From the NCBI GenBank assembly GCA_963829085.1, contig CAWHHJ010000016.1, positions 226,882 to 290,881 of the forward strand: 64,000 nucleotides of DNA. The letters run 5' to 3'. The DNA is from PALSA-1004 sp963829085 (GTDB lineage Bacteria > Pseudomonadota > Gammaproteobacteria > Burkholderiales > SG8-41). Both the position numbers and the translations under genes were made by a program. Of this stretch, positions 45,696 through 54,595 are shown piece after piece; the stretch's first letter is position 1, and every line of letters begins with the position of its first letter. The notes below the pieces were generated by a model, which searched no databases, was not told the origin of the DNA, and was given only the letters and a program-made list of their open reading frames with translations.

Positions 45696-46715
45696 CTACA
45701 AACCGCGTATCAACCGCGTCTGCGGCATTCCCGCACCGATATATACATTTTGCGGACCGGCTCCGCCGGCGACAGCGATGTAAATCTCGTCGGGGCTGCG
45801 CGCACGCCACACTGTTTTGTCGTCGCCGCGCCCGGCGCCGCGCTCAGTCGACGAGAACGCTTCCGCGAAATGTGAGATCGGCAGTCGAGCCATCTCCCAT
45901 AGACGCTGCTGGATATCACGTTTAGTGAGCCCGGCTTCGTGCAGGGACTGAGCGTGATTGACGCCCACGAGCAGCAGCACACCGTCGCCGCCGCCATACA
46001 TCGGCGGCATGTTCGTGGCGATCTGGCGCAGAATTTCTTCAGCACCCACACCCTCGCCGCCGGAGATGTTGCAGAAGTTCGACGCTTTGAAAGCCGTCAC
46101 CGTGCTGTCCTCCCGCTTGAAGCCGCGATCGACATGAAACGGTGTCCACGGATTTTCTTCCTCGTTTTCACCGCAGATGTATGAATAGCGAAGCGGCGAA
46201 CCGAAGCTGGTCTTGGAATAAACACCCGGCAAAGCACCGCCTGCATTGATGAGCACGAGGCGCAAGGCGCGGCCGATTGTCGCGTTAGCGCGCCATCCCG
46301 GGCCCAGACAGCCGGTCCCGTAATTGATTTCGAGTTGGTTGCGCACGGGGCCGTTAACGAGCAGGAACGGCGTCATGGGATTCGTCGTGACCTGCATGAG
46401 TTCCAGCGGATAGCTTGGATCAGTGACGCCCTCGACAGCCGCAATCAGCACCGGCATGTACTCGGGACGGCAACCGGCCATGATCGCATTGACGGCAATC
46501 ACTTCGACTGTCGCGCGGCCTTTGCGCGGCGGCAGCAGCGCCACGAGATCGTCGGCCGGTCGGCCCGCTGCGGCAACAAATTTTTCAACCGCTTCAGGCG
46601 TCGCCGGAATAATCGGCAGACCGTCAGTCCACCCCTGTTCATACGCGTGCTCGTAGCTGCGCGTGAGGAGGTCCGCGACCGATTCCGCTTGTACCTGGGT
46701 CTGCGCCTGCGTCAT
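45696..46715 (-). CDS. Conserved protein of unknown function, probable partner of the UGSC selenoprotein
   Basis: 339 residues; I do not recognise a characterised family. It opens with an acidic helix, then QGWTDGLPIIPATPEAVEKF, a segment ATVEVIAVNAIMAGCRPEY, and VNGPVRNQLEINYGTGCLGPG. Further Cys are in SYICGENEEENPWTPFH and KASNFCNISGGEGVG; the Cys/Gly-rich text suggests a redox or thiol partner, which is inference. The ATG overlaps the upstream TGA by 4 nt (ATGA), so the two proteins are made together. Confidence 0.75.
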   Translation of the reverse strand: MTQAQTQVQAESVADLLTRSYEHAYEQGWTDGLPIIPATPEAVEKFVAAAGRPADDLVALLPPRKGRATVEVIAVNAIMAGCRPEYMPVLIAAVEGVTDPSYPLELMQVTTNPMTPFLLVNGPVRNQLEINYGTGCLGPGWRANATIGRALRLVLINAGGALPGVYSKTSFGSPLRYSYICGENEEENPWTPFHVDRGFKREDSTVTAFKASNFCNISGGEGVGAEEILRQIATNMPPMYGGGDGVLLLVGVNHAQSLHEAGLTKRDIQQRLWEMARLPISHFAEAFSSTERGAGRGDDKTVWRARSPDEIYIAVAGGAGPQNVYIGAGMPQTRLIRGL

Positions 46716-47356
46716 ACCGGCACCGTTGAGCGCGGCACGCCGTGTGGGTGGATTTCTTTAATGCGGTCCTTCATGCGCAACTGCAGCTCCGCTGGTGGCA
46801 GCGTCAATCCGTCGATCACAGTTTGAATCATTGCGTTCGCGCGCGGCCGCAGCGCTTCAGGCTCGAGCTGGCGAATCGGATTGGGCGTCTCTGCGATAAC
46901 GACGTATGGAAATCCCTGCGTCGATGACATGCGCCGGGCAAACTTCGAGAACATATCGGTAACGACCATCACTGCGGGAATGCCGCGTTCTTCAAGAGCC
47001 GGTGTGACGTGGCTACACCACGTCGTGCACGACCCTCAGTCGCCGCTGGCGGTGATGACCACGTCGCAGCGCTCGACGAGGCCATCGAGCCGCTCTTTCA
47101 TGGTATCGAGCAGTTTGCCGTCGCGCAGGGGTAACTCCCGCACGGGCTGCTCCATAAAGACTTCTTTGAGCTTATAGCGTTCCTGCAGCAAGTCGCCGAG
47201 CGAGCGCAGAATGTGAATCGCAGACGGCCGCCAGTTCGGCAGCAGCCCGAGGACTTTGCCATCGAGCGTCGCTGGACGCGGCGCAAGTTTGCTGTCGGAC
47301 ATCTCGTCGAGATAAACGGCGAGCGGCGACATCATGGTTAGATTGAGAGCGGACAT
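46712..47356 (-). CDS. UGSC-family selenoprotein with in-frame TGA (selenocysteine)
   Basis: 214 residues if the TGA at 47036-47038 is read as Sec. The ORF from ATG 47356 (GAGGA upstream) ends SGD before the TGA. The same frame then goes on GSCTTWCSHVTPALEERG and PAVMVVTDMF to 46712, giving a U-G-S-C motif and one continuous protein. I recall a NCBI family named UGSC for exactly this motif, with Cys replacing U in some members. The Sec position and downstream ERGIPAVMV pattern recall GrdB-type reductases, which is only inference. No selABC genes are in the window. Overlaps the next gene by ATGA. Confidence 0.85.
47006..47024 (-). promoter_or_regulatory. Bacterial SECIS-like hairpin
   Basis: On the mRNA: GACGUGG, loop UGUAG, CCACGUC, a perfect 7-bp stem with a 5-nt loop. 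It begins 11 nt after the UGA, with the loop 18 nt after. The loop carries G at its second position. These are the spacing and loop features I know for bacterial SECIS elements. It is inside the coding region, as expected. Confidence 0.7.
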
Positions 47357-47621
47357 TGTGTTCCTCTGGATGTAAGGCGGAAGGACCGCCAGTATTGTCG
47401 GCGGTATAAGGGCTATCCGAAACCATCATAATCAGCCGGCGCACGCAGGGCAAGGGCGCTTGCTGACGAGCTCGGCGGATAGATCACGCCTGCAGTTGAT
47501 TTGATCGTATGGGCAAGCAATTGCGGACACGTAGTCATTTTGTTCTACACTCACGCCAACACGCCACGGCTACGTGTGCCAGCAGAGAATAAAAGGTGAC
47601 AGGGAACGTCGGAGCGATTCA

Positions 47622-48590
47622 ATGACAGCGATATTGCGGTCAGCGCTCGTTCTCTGCGCACAGTTCACCATCAGCATCGCGGTAGCTCAATCGTATCCCG
47701 TGCATCCGATTCGCATGATCATCCCGGCCTCACCGGGCAGCGGCAGCGATTACTTTGGCCGCACTGTGGCGCAGTCGCTAACTGATCTGTATCGCCAGCA
47801 GGTGATCGCTGACAACCGGGCGGGAGCGGGCGGCCTGATTGGCGCAAGCCTGATTGCGTCTGCAACACCCGACGGTTACACGATCGGTATTGCGTCTTCG
47901 TCGCTCATCGTGTCCCCCTTGTTGCAGAAGACGCCGCCGTATCGTTCGATAGAAGACTTTGCGCCGGTCGCGCTGATGGCATCGATCACCAGCGTGCTCG
48001 CCGTGGCGCCGGCCGTGCCGGCCACGACAGCAAAGGAATTTGTCGCGCTGGTGAAGTCCAGGCCCGGTCAATTTAATTACGCCTCGATTGGCGCCGGCAC
48101 CGCCGCACACCTGTCTGCCGAAATTTTCAATCGCGCGGCGGGGCTCGAAGCCGTGCACGTGCCATTCAAGACGATCGCTGATTCATATACCGAGATGTAC
48201 GCGAACCGCGTGCATTATTTTGTCTACGTTGCGCCGGCGGCGATGCCCGGCATACGCGATGGAAGACTGCGTGCGCTCGCGGTAACCAGTGCAAAGCGCT
48301 TCGCGGCGTTGCCTGATGTGCCCACCATGGCCGAGGCGGGACTGCCTTCAGCGCAAGTTGACACCCTGTTCGGCATCGTTGCGCCGGCGAAGACGCCAAC
48401 CGCAATCATCGCGAAACTGCACGCAGACATCGTCACGATTTTGCGGCAGCCCGATACGCGTGAGCGGTTCGAGCGGCAGGGCGGCGAGCCGGCGGTGGAC
48501 ACGACGCCCGAATCGTATGCGAAACTGTTGCGGGCTGAATACGATCGGTATCGCCGCCTGATACCCGAGATCGGTCTCAAACCTCAGTAA
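47622..48590 (+). CDS. Bug family substrate-binding protein
   Basis: 322 residues from ATG 47622 with signal MTAILRSALVLCAQFTISIAVAQ. The ligand loop is variant: IIPASPGSGSDYFGR, then DNRAGAGGLIGAS and YASIGAGTAAHLSAE, HVPFKTIADS. The SDYFGR text groups it with the Bug gene at 58794 (SDFFAR). Divergent from the selenoprotein gene, and followed closely by the amidase gene, so it may deliver the amidase substrate. Confidence 0.93.
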   Translation: MTAILRSALVLCAQFTISIAVAQSYPVHPIRMIIPASPGSGSDYFGRTVAQSLTDLYRQQVIADNRAGAGGLIGASLIASATPDGYTIGIASSSLIVSPLLQKTPPYRSIEDFAPVALMASITSVLAVAPAVPATTAKEFVALVKSRPGQFNYASIGAGTAAHLSAEIFNRAAGLEAVHVPFKTIADSYTEMYANRVHYFVYVAPAAMPGIRDGRLRALAVTSAKRFAALPDVPTMAEAGLPSAQVDTLFGIVAPAKTPTAIIAKLHADIVTILRQPDTRERFERQGGEPAVDTTPESYAKLLRAEYDRYRRLIPEIGLKPQ

Positions 48591-48610
48591 CGTCTATCGA
48601 AGGATGCGTC

Positions 48611-49921
48611 ATGGATATGCCGGCAACGAAACCGAAATCAAAACTCAAACTGAACGAGCTGACTGCAACCGAAATCGTCGCTGCCATCAACGGCGGACAA
48701 ACAACGTGCGAGGCGGTAGTGCGTGCGTGTCTCGAGCGCATCGAGGCACGAGAGCCGGCGGTGCAGGCCTGGCAGTACCTCGATCCGAAGCAGGCGATTG
48801 CTCAGGCAGTTGCACTGGATAAAAGCGGGCGGCGCGGACCGCTTGCCGGCGTGCCGTTCGGGATCAAGGACATCATCGATACGAGCGACATGCCAACGGA
48901 ATACGGGTCGCCTATCTACAAAGGACACCAGCCGCGCAATGAAGCTGCGTGTGTCGCTCTTGGACGCAAAGCGGGCGGCGTGTTGATGGGCAAAACGGTG
49001 ACGACCGAGTTCGCGAACCGCTTTCCGGGAAAGACACGCAATCCGTTCGATCCCAAGCGAACACCGGGCGGCTCGTCGAGCGGCTCTGCCGCGGCTGTCG
49101 GTGACTGTATGGTGGCGCTCGCGATCGGCACACAGACCACTGGCTCGACGATACGCCCGGCGTCATTTTGCGGCGCGTTCGGTTATCGGCCGACATATGG
49201 TGATCTGCGCTGTTCAGGTGTGCGCGAAGCTGCAGGTTCGCTGGATACGCTTGGACTGATCGCCCGCTCGGTCGAGGACATTGCACTCTACCGCGATGTG
49301 TTAGTGGGTGAGCAACCGGTGCCTGTGCCTGAACATGCGGGCGCCTTGCGCGTCGGTTTCTGCCGCACGCACTTGTGGCCGGAAGTTGAAACACATACGC
49401 AGGCGCTGCTGCAGGATGCGGCGCAAAAGCTCGCAAAAACGGGCGCGAAAGTCAGCGATGTAAACCTGTCTGCTGAATTCGAACAGCTCGTCGATACTCA
49501 CCTCGCCATCTCGAGCTTCGAGTTTTCGCGGAATTTCACTTACGAGATCGAGCATCACTGGGACAAACTCAGCGACGCGCTGCGCAAAGGACGCCTGCAA
49601 AGCGGTCTCTCGTGCACATTCGAGCGCTATCGCGACGCACGTGCATTCGCTGCAAAATGTCGTCACGCATTCGCGGCCCTCATGAACGATTACGACGTGC
49701 TGCTGACGGCCGCGGCAACCGGCGAAGCACCCCTTGGGCTGGAATCCACCGGCAACGCAAAGCCCTGCCTGATCTGGACCACCTTGCATGTGCCCGCGTT
49801 GACGATGCCGGTATTCAAAGGACCGCACGGTTTGCCGGTCGGCGCACAGATCATCGGTAAACATGACGGCGACCGTGCGTTGTTCGCTGCCGCACGGCGC
49901 ATCTATAGTGCGCTGACGTAA
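48611..49921 (+). CDS. Amidase (amidase signature family)
   Basis: 436 residues. The Ser-cisSer-Lys triad is visible: Lys in GIKDIIDT, then TPGGSSSGSAAAVG (cis-Ser and the strand) and the nucleophile in TQTTGSTIRPASFCG. It hydrolyses a C-N amide bond; substrate unknown. It begins 20 nt after the Bug stop and precedes the MetE-like gene by 26 nt, forming a likely three-gene operon. Confidence 0.92.
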   Translation: MDMPATKPKSKLKLNELTATEIVAAINGGQTTCEAVVRACLERIEAREPAVQAWQYLDPKQAIAQAVALDKSGRRGPLAGVPFGIKDIIDTSDMPTEYGSPIYKGHQPRNEAACVALGRKAGGVLMGKTVTTEFANRFPGKTRNPFDPKRTPGGSSSGSAAAVGDCMVALAIGTQTTGSTIRPASFCGAFGYRPTYGDLRCSGVREAAGSLDTLGLIARSVEDIALYRDVLVGEQPVPVPEHAGALRVGFCRTHLWPEVETHTQALLQDAAQKLAKTGAKVSDVNLSAEFEQLVDTHLAISSFEFSRNFTYEIEHHWDKLSDALRKGRLQSGLSCTFERYRDARAFAAKCRHAFAALMNDYDVLLTAAATGEAPLGLESTGNAKPCLIWTTLHVPALTMPVFKGPHGLPVGAQIIGKHDGDRALFAAARRIYSALT

Positions 49922-49947
49922 TCAACGCAAAATCGCGGGAGCCGGAC

Positions 49948-51006
49948 ATGAACAATCTGCTGCTGCAGACGACGATCGCGGGCAGCCTGCCGAAGCCCGC
50001 GTGGCTCGCTCAGCCGAAACAATTATGGGCGCCCTGGCTGCTCGACGGCGACAGCCTGATCGAAGGCAAGCGTGATGCGACGCGGCTTGCGATCCGCGAC
50101 CAGGAGCGAGCCGGCATCGACATCATCACTGACGGCGAGCAATCGCGGCGCCATTTCGTAACCGGCTATCTCGAGCATCTGAAAGGGATCGACTTCGATC
50201 ATCTCGTGAAGATGAGCATCCGCAAGCGCTACGACGCCAATGTGCCGCAGGTCGTCGGACCGGTGTCGCGCCCGCGTCCCGTACACAATGACGACCTGCG
50301 ACTCCTGCGTGCGGAGACGTCCCATCCAATCAAATACACACTGCCTGGTCCGATGACGATCATCGATACGCTCTTCGACCGCTACTACAAGGACCGCAGC
50401 CGGCTCGCGATGGCGTTCGCAAAGATTCTCAATAAGGAAGCGCACGAGCTTGCAGCGCTCGGCGCCAACGTCATTCAGTTCGATGAGCCCGCGTTCAATG
50501 TCGACGCCTATCGCGACGACGTCAAGTCGTGGGGAATCGACGCCTTGCAGCGCGCAGCGGATGGTTTGAAATGCAAGACGGCCGTTCACATCTGTTACGG
50601 CTACGGCATCAAGGCGAATGTCGACTGGAAGAAAACGCTCGGGTCACAGTGGCGCCAGTATGAAAGCACCTTTCCGCTGCTCGCGCGCTCGACGATCAAT
50701 CAGGTGTCCCTCGAGTGCCATAACTCGAAAGTGCCGCTCGAACTGATCGGCTTGCTCAAAGGCAAGGACGTGATGGTCGGCGCCATCGACGTCGCTACTG
50801 AGAAAATAGAGAAGCCGGAAGAGGTTGCGCGCACAATACGTGCGGCCATGAAGTTCGTCGCGCCCGAGAAACTCTATCCATGCACGAATTGCGGGATGGT
50901 GCCGTTGCCGCGCGAGGTCGCACTCGCAAAACTCAAAGCGCTGGCTGCGGGCGCAGCGATCGTACGCGCGGAACTCAGCGCTGGCCGGAAAAAGAAACGA
51001 AGCTAA
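49948..51006 (+). CDS. Methionine synthase II (MetE C-terminal domain)-like, short form
   Basis: 352 residues, only the catalytic barrel of MetE. Zinc ligands are likely His and Cys in VHICYGYG, Glu in VSLECHNS and Cys in PCTNCGMVPL. IAGSLPKPAWLA and DIITDGEQSRRHFVTGYLE are typical of this short group. Characterised short MetE (core-MetE) takes the methyl from methylcobalamin. Burkholderiales copies are uncharacterised and could methylate or demethylate something else. Last gene of Bug-amidase-MetE. Confidence 0.85.
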   Translation: MNNLLLQTTIAGSLPKPAWLAQPKQLWAPWLLDGDSLIEGKRDATRLAIRDQERAGIDIITDGEQSRRHFVTGYLEHLKGIDFDHLVKMSIRKRYDANVPQVVGPVSRPRPVHNDDLRLLRAETSHPIKYTLPGPMTIIDTLFDRYYKDRSRLAMAFAKILNKEAHELAALGANVIQFDEPAFNVDAYRDDVKSWGIDALQRAADGLKCKTAVHICYGYGIKANVDWKKTLGSQWRQYESTFPLLARSTINQVSLECHNSKVPLELIGLLKGKDVMVGAIDVATEKIEKPEEVARTIRAAMKFVAPEKLYPCTNCGMVPLPREVALAKLKALAAGAAIVRAELSAGRKKKRS

Positions 51007-51117
51007 GGCGCAGCGCAGTGATGAGCTAATGCGTCGCCGGCAGGAAAACGCAAGACTGATTAGATGGCTGCTATTCCGCTGTAATCGGATCAGATAGGTC
51101 TGCGCTGCTAATAGCAT

Positions 51118-52080
51118 TCAATCGGCGCGGATCCCGGCCGTTTTCACGACCTTCGACCACTTCGCCATTTCGGCGTTGATGTACGCCGCAAACTCCTCGG
51201 GCGTATTGTTCATCGGCTCGGCGCCGATCGAGTAGAGTCGCTCGCGTGCATCGGGCTCGCGCAATGAGCGTGCGACTTCGGTATTGAGCTTCATGATGAT
51301 TTCGCGCGGCGTACCGGCGGGCGCAATCAATCCGTACCACGAGTTCACTTCGAACCCGGTCAAGCCGGCTTCAGACATCGTCGGTATGTCAGGAGTGCCC
51401 TGCCAGCGCTTGACGGTCGTCACGGCCAGCGCGCGCAGTCGTCCGGCTTTCACGGCGGGAATGCCGGTGACGATGCCATCGAAGAGCAGGCCGATCTGGC
51501 CGCCCATCACTTCGGTGTGAGCCGGAGCCAGTCCCTTATAGGGAATGTGCGCGATTTTGATGCCGCCCATGAGGTTCAGCAGTTCGCCGGCGAGGTGCGA
51601 CGCGGTGCCGTTGCCGGAGGAACCATAACTTAACTGACCGGGCCGTGTTTTCGCGAAGGCGATCAATTCTTTTACGGACTGCGCGGGTATCGACGGATGG
51701 ACCACGAGGACATTGGCTATCGATGCGAACAGCAGCACGGGCGCGAAGTCCTTCAAAGTGTCGAACGGCAGTTTCGAATACAGAAAGGGATTGACCGCAT
51801 GCGCGAAAGCCGGCTCCAGGAGCGTGTAGCCGTCCGCCGGCGCTTTGGCGACGATCTCGCTCGCGATGTTGCCGCCCGCGCCGGGACGGATATCAACAAT
51901 GACCTGCTGTCCCCATTTCTCGGTAAGCTTTTGCGCGATGGTGCGCGCTGCAACGTCGCTTGGTCCGCCCGCAGCAAAGCCGACGACGAGGCGGATCGGT
52001 TTCGCCGGATACTGCTGCGCATGCACGACACATGCGCACGCCAGAAGCGCTGTAATGATTGGAATTCGAATTTTCCGCAT
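51118..52080 (-). CDS. Bug family substrate-binding protein
   Basis: 320 residues, signal MRKIRIPIITALLACACVVHAQ. Loops are VVGFAAGGPSDVAAR, DIRPGAGGNIASE, YGSSGNGTASHLAGE, HIPYKGLAPAHTE and IPTMSEAGLTGF; it ends TAGIRAD. Tandem with the Bug gene at 52126, 45 bp apart. The pair is not especially similar, so it is not a recent duplication. Confidence 0.94.
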   Translation of the reverse strand: MRKIRIPIITALLACACVVHAQQYPAKPIRLVVGFAAGGPSDVAARTIAQKLTEKWGQQVIVDIRPGAGGNIASEIVAKAPADGYTLLEPAFAHAVNPFLYSKLPFDTLKDFAPVLLFASIANVLVVHPSIPAQSVKELIAFAKTRPGQLSYGSSGNGTASHLAGELLNLMGGIKIAHIPYKGLAPAHTEVMGGQIGLLFDGIVTGIPAVKAGRLRALAVTTVKRWQGTPDIPTMSEAGLTGFEVNSWYGLIAPAGTPREIIMKLNTEVARSLREPDARERLYSIGAEPMNNTPEEFAAYINAEMAKWSKVVKTAGIRAD

Positions 52081-52125
52081 CGATTTTTTCTCCTGACTTT
52101 TTTTCTCGAGTCCCGACTCTTGTTT

Positions 52126-53091
52126 TCAATCCACCTTGGCGCCCGAATCCTTCACGACCTTCGCCCACTTTTTGATTTCGCTATCGATGAGTTGCGCGAA
52201 TTGCTCCGGCGCACCGGGATGCACTTCAACGCCGGAGGCAAACAGACGGTCTTTCACCTCCTGCGTTTGAAGGGCGGCAAGAGCCGCGGCACTGAGTGTC
52301 GTGACCGTATTCGGAGGCATGCCGGCCGGACCAAGCAGTCCGTACCATGCAGCGGCGGCATAACCCGGCAGCGCCGCTTCAGACATTGTCGGCAAGTCGG
52401 GAATGGACGGTGAGCGCTGAGCGCCGGTGACTGCGAATGCACGCAGTCGTCCCGCCTTCACGAGCGGAATCGCCGAGGACAGACTTGCGAACATCAAATC
52501 GAGCTGACCGGCAAGTAATGCGGTCAGCGCTTCAGTTGCGCCTTTAAACGGCACGTGCACCATCTTGACGCCGGCCATGCTGCTGAAAAGCTCCGCCGAA
52601 AGGTGCACCGATGTGCCGGCGCCTGACGAACCGTAGTTCAACTGTCCCGGCCGCGCTTTGGCCAGCGCGATGAGTTCCTTGATCGATTTGGCAGGCACAT
52701 AGGGATTGATGACGAGGATGTTGGGGCTATCGCCCACCAATGCGATCGGCGTGAAATCGCGTTGCGGGTGATATGGTAGTTTCGAGTACAAGCTGTAATT
52801 GATCGCGTGCGTGCCGATCGTACCCATCATCACGGTATAACCATCGGGCGCGCTCTTGGCCGTCATTTCCGCGGCAATGTTGCCGCCCGCGCCGCCACGG
52901 TTGTCGATGACAAAGCCCTGTCCGAGTTTTTCGCGCATCTGCGGTTCCATCGCGCGCGCGATGATGTCCGCCGCGCTGCCAGCGGTGAATGGGATAAGCA
53001 CGCGAATTGCCCGTGCAGGATACTGCTGCGCGAGTGCCGCACACGATGCACAAGCAAGGTAAAGCAAACCAAATCGCAGCAAGCACTGCAT
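52126..53091 (-). CDS. Bug family substrate-binding protein
   Basis: 321 residues with signal MQCLLRFGLLYLACASCAALAQ. The ligand loop is LIPFTAGSAADIIAR, with TAG for the usual PPG. Other loops are DNRGGAGGNIAAE, YGSSGAGTSVHLSAE, HVPFKGATEAL and LPTMSEAALPGY. It ends SGAKVD. Immediate neighbour of another Bug gene downstream. Confidence 0.94.
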   Translation of the reverse strand: MQCLLRFGLLYLACASCAALAQQYPARAIRVLIPFTAGSAADIIARAMEPQMREKLGQGFVIDNRGGAGGNIAAEMTAKSAPDGYTVMMGTIGTHAINYSLYSKLPYHPQRDFTPIALVGDSPNILVINPYVPAKSIKELIALAKARPGQLNYGSSGAGTSVHLSAELFSSMAGVKMVHVPFKGATEALTALLAGQLDLMFASLSSAIPLVKAGRLRAFAVTGAQRSPSIPDLPTMSEAALPGYAAAAWYGLLGPAGMPPNTVTTLSAAALAALQTQEVKDRLFASGVEVHPGAPEQFAQLIDSEIKKWAKVVKDSGAKVD

Positions 53092-53377
53092 CGTGTCCTC
53101 CGAGCCTTATCGTTTTGCGCAAGCGTAGCACGATGCGCCGCGACGGGTGAGCGGGCTTGGACGCCGGCGCATGCGATGCGGTATTCTTGAGCGCATATCC
53201 CGGCTTCAAGTCGTGAGCTCGGGCGACCTTAGCAACACGCACGGCCCGCCCAGCGTCAAGTGCTGGCCGCACGGCGTAAAAATTTAATCCGCTTGGCGTC
53301 GATACCGCTATCTCCGGCGTGGGTTGTTGAGGCAGCTCTGAGATGCGCATAGTTATAATCAGCTAAAGGAGGATGCA

Positions 53378-54475
53378 TTGACGATGTTCGACAGTAAAAA
53401 AAGAATCGATGTTGAAGATAGCAACACTTGCGCTGCCGTAAATGGCCGCCGAGAGTTTCTCGGCGGACTGGCAGCTCTCGGCGCCAGTGCACTGTTGCCG
53501 GGTTGTGCATCGGACGCAGGCCAGTCGGCAGCTGCACGCGGGAAGCCGCACCGCATCGACATTCATCACCATCTGCTACCGCCCAAGTATGTGGCCGAAT
53601 TGCCGACGCATATCAAAGGCGAAAATCCGCCGCCGTGGTCGCCCGCCAGGTCGATCGAAGATATGGATAAGAACGGAATCGCGACATCGATCACTTCACT
53701 TATGCAGCCGCAGGTATGGTTCGGCGATGTTGCGCTCGGCCGGCGCCTTGCGCGTGAAAGCAACGACTATGCAGCGACGCTCGTGCGCGACTATCCCGGG
53801 CGTTATGGCATTTTTGCGACGCTGCCATTGCCCGATGTCGAAGGCAGCTTGCGCGAAATCGAATATGCGATGGACGTGCTCAAGGCTGATGGTTTCGGCT
53901 TGATGACGAGTTATGCCGGCAAGTATCTCGGCGATCCACAGTTCTGGCCGATATGGGAAGAGCTCAACCGGCGCAAGGCTGTTGTCTACAACCATCCGTT
54001 GTCGGTCGACTGCTGCCGCAATCCGGTTGCGCAGTACATCCAGAATTCGGCGATCGAGTATGCAACCGATACGTCGCGCATGATTGCGACGCTGCTCTTC
54101 AGCGGCGCGGCCGCGCGGTTCCCCGATATCCAGTGGATCCACTCGCACGGCGGCGGCACGATGCCATTTCTATATAGCCGGTATACGCGGCAGGAAGCGG
54201 CACTGAAAGATCGTCAGAAAGTGCTTCCCAACGGCGTTGCGCACGAAGTGAGGAAATTTTATTACGACACGGCGCAGGCGAATCACGCCGGCGCGCTCGC
54301 GGCGTTACTGAAGCTGGCGCCCGTTTCGCAAGTCATGTTCGGTACCGATTTTCCGTATCGGCCGGGTTCGGAGGCAGTGGTCGGGCTGACGAGTTATGGC
54401 TTTAGCGCCGCCGAACTCGAAGCGATTGACCGCGGCAATGCGCTTCGCCTCATGCCGCGGTGGCGTGCGGTGTGA
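53378..54475 (+). CDS. Tat-exported amidohydrolase family 2 (ACMSD-like) protein
   Basis: 365 residues. The start is TTG 53378 (close to AAAGGAGG) or ATG 53384. The N-terminus NGRREFLGGLAALGASALLPGC combines an RR motif with a lipobox-like LPGC, hence a Tat-exported, perhaps lipid-anchored protein. Metal ligands are HHH in RIDIHHHLLPP, His in YNHPLSVDC, His in IHSHGGGTMPF and Asp in FGTDFPYR. The family decarboxylates or hydrolyses small acids; substrate unknown. Precedes the dehydrogenase gene. Confidence 0.9.
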   Translation: MTMFDSKKRIDVEDSNTCAAVNGRREFLGGLAALGASALLPGCASDAGQSAAARGKPHRIDIHHHLLPPKYVAELPTHIKGENPPPWSPARSIEDMDKNGIATSITSLMQPQVWFGDVALGRRLARESNDYAATLVRDYPGRYGIFATLPLPDVEGSLREIEYAMDVLKADGFGLMTSYAGKYLGDPQFWPIWEELNRRKAVVYNHPLSVDCCRNPVAQYIQNSAIEYATDTSRMIATLLFSGAAARFPDIQWIHSHGGGTMPFLYSRYTRQEAALKDRQKVLPNGVAHEVRKFYYDTAQANHAGALAALLKLAPVSQVMFGTDFPYRPGSEAVVGLTSYGFSAAELEAIDRGNALRLMPRWRAV

Positions 54476-54595
54476 GATAGATATAAACGCAGATTCGCCA
54501 GGGTCTTATCTTCGAGTAGCGCAAGTTATTCGTGGATCACACCGCAAAGGTAGCGAACGACGGATTGGAACAGCCGTCGTCAGAAAGGTCATCGA

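Noticed and set aside
47036..47356. Two separate short genes split by the TGA at 47036 instead of one selenoprotein
   Set aside because: Both halves are in the same frame, the second half has no start near the break with a ribosome binding site, and the residues around the TGA match a known Sec motif.
51118..53091. Recent tandem duplication of the two adjacent Bug genes
   Set aside because: The ligand loops and most of the sequence differ (VVGFAAGGPSD against LIPFTAGSAAD), so any duplication is old.
53354..53359. TATAAT upstream of the amidohydrolase as a promoter
   Set aside because: The predicted transcript start would fall inside the ribosome binding site and there is no matching -35 box.
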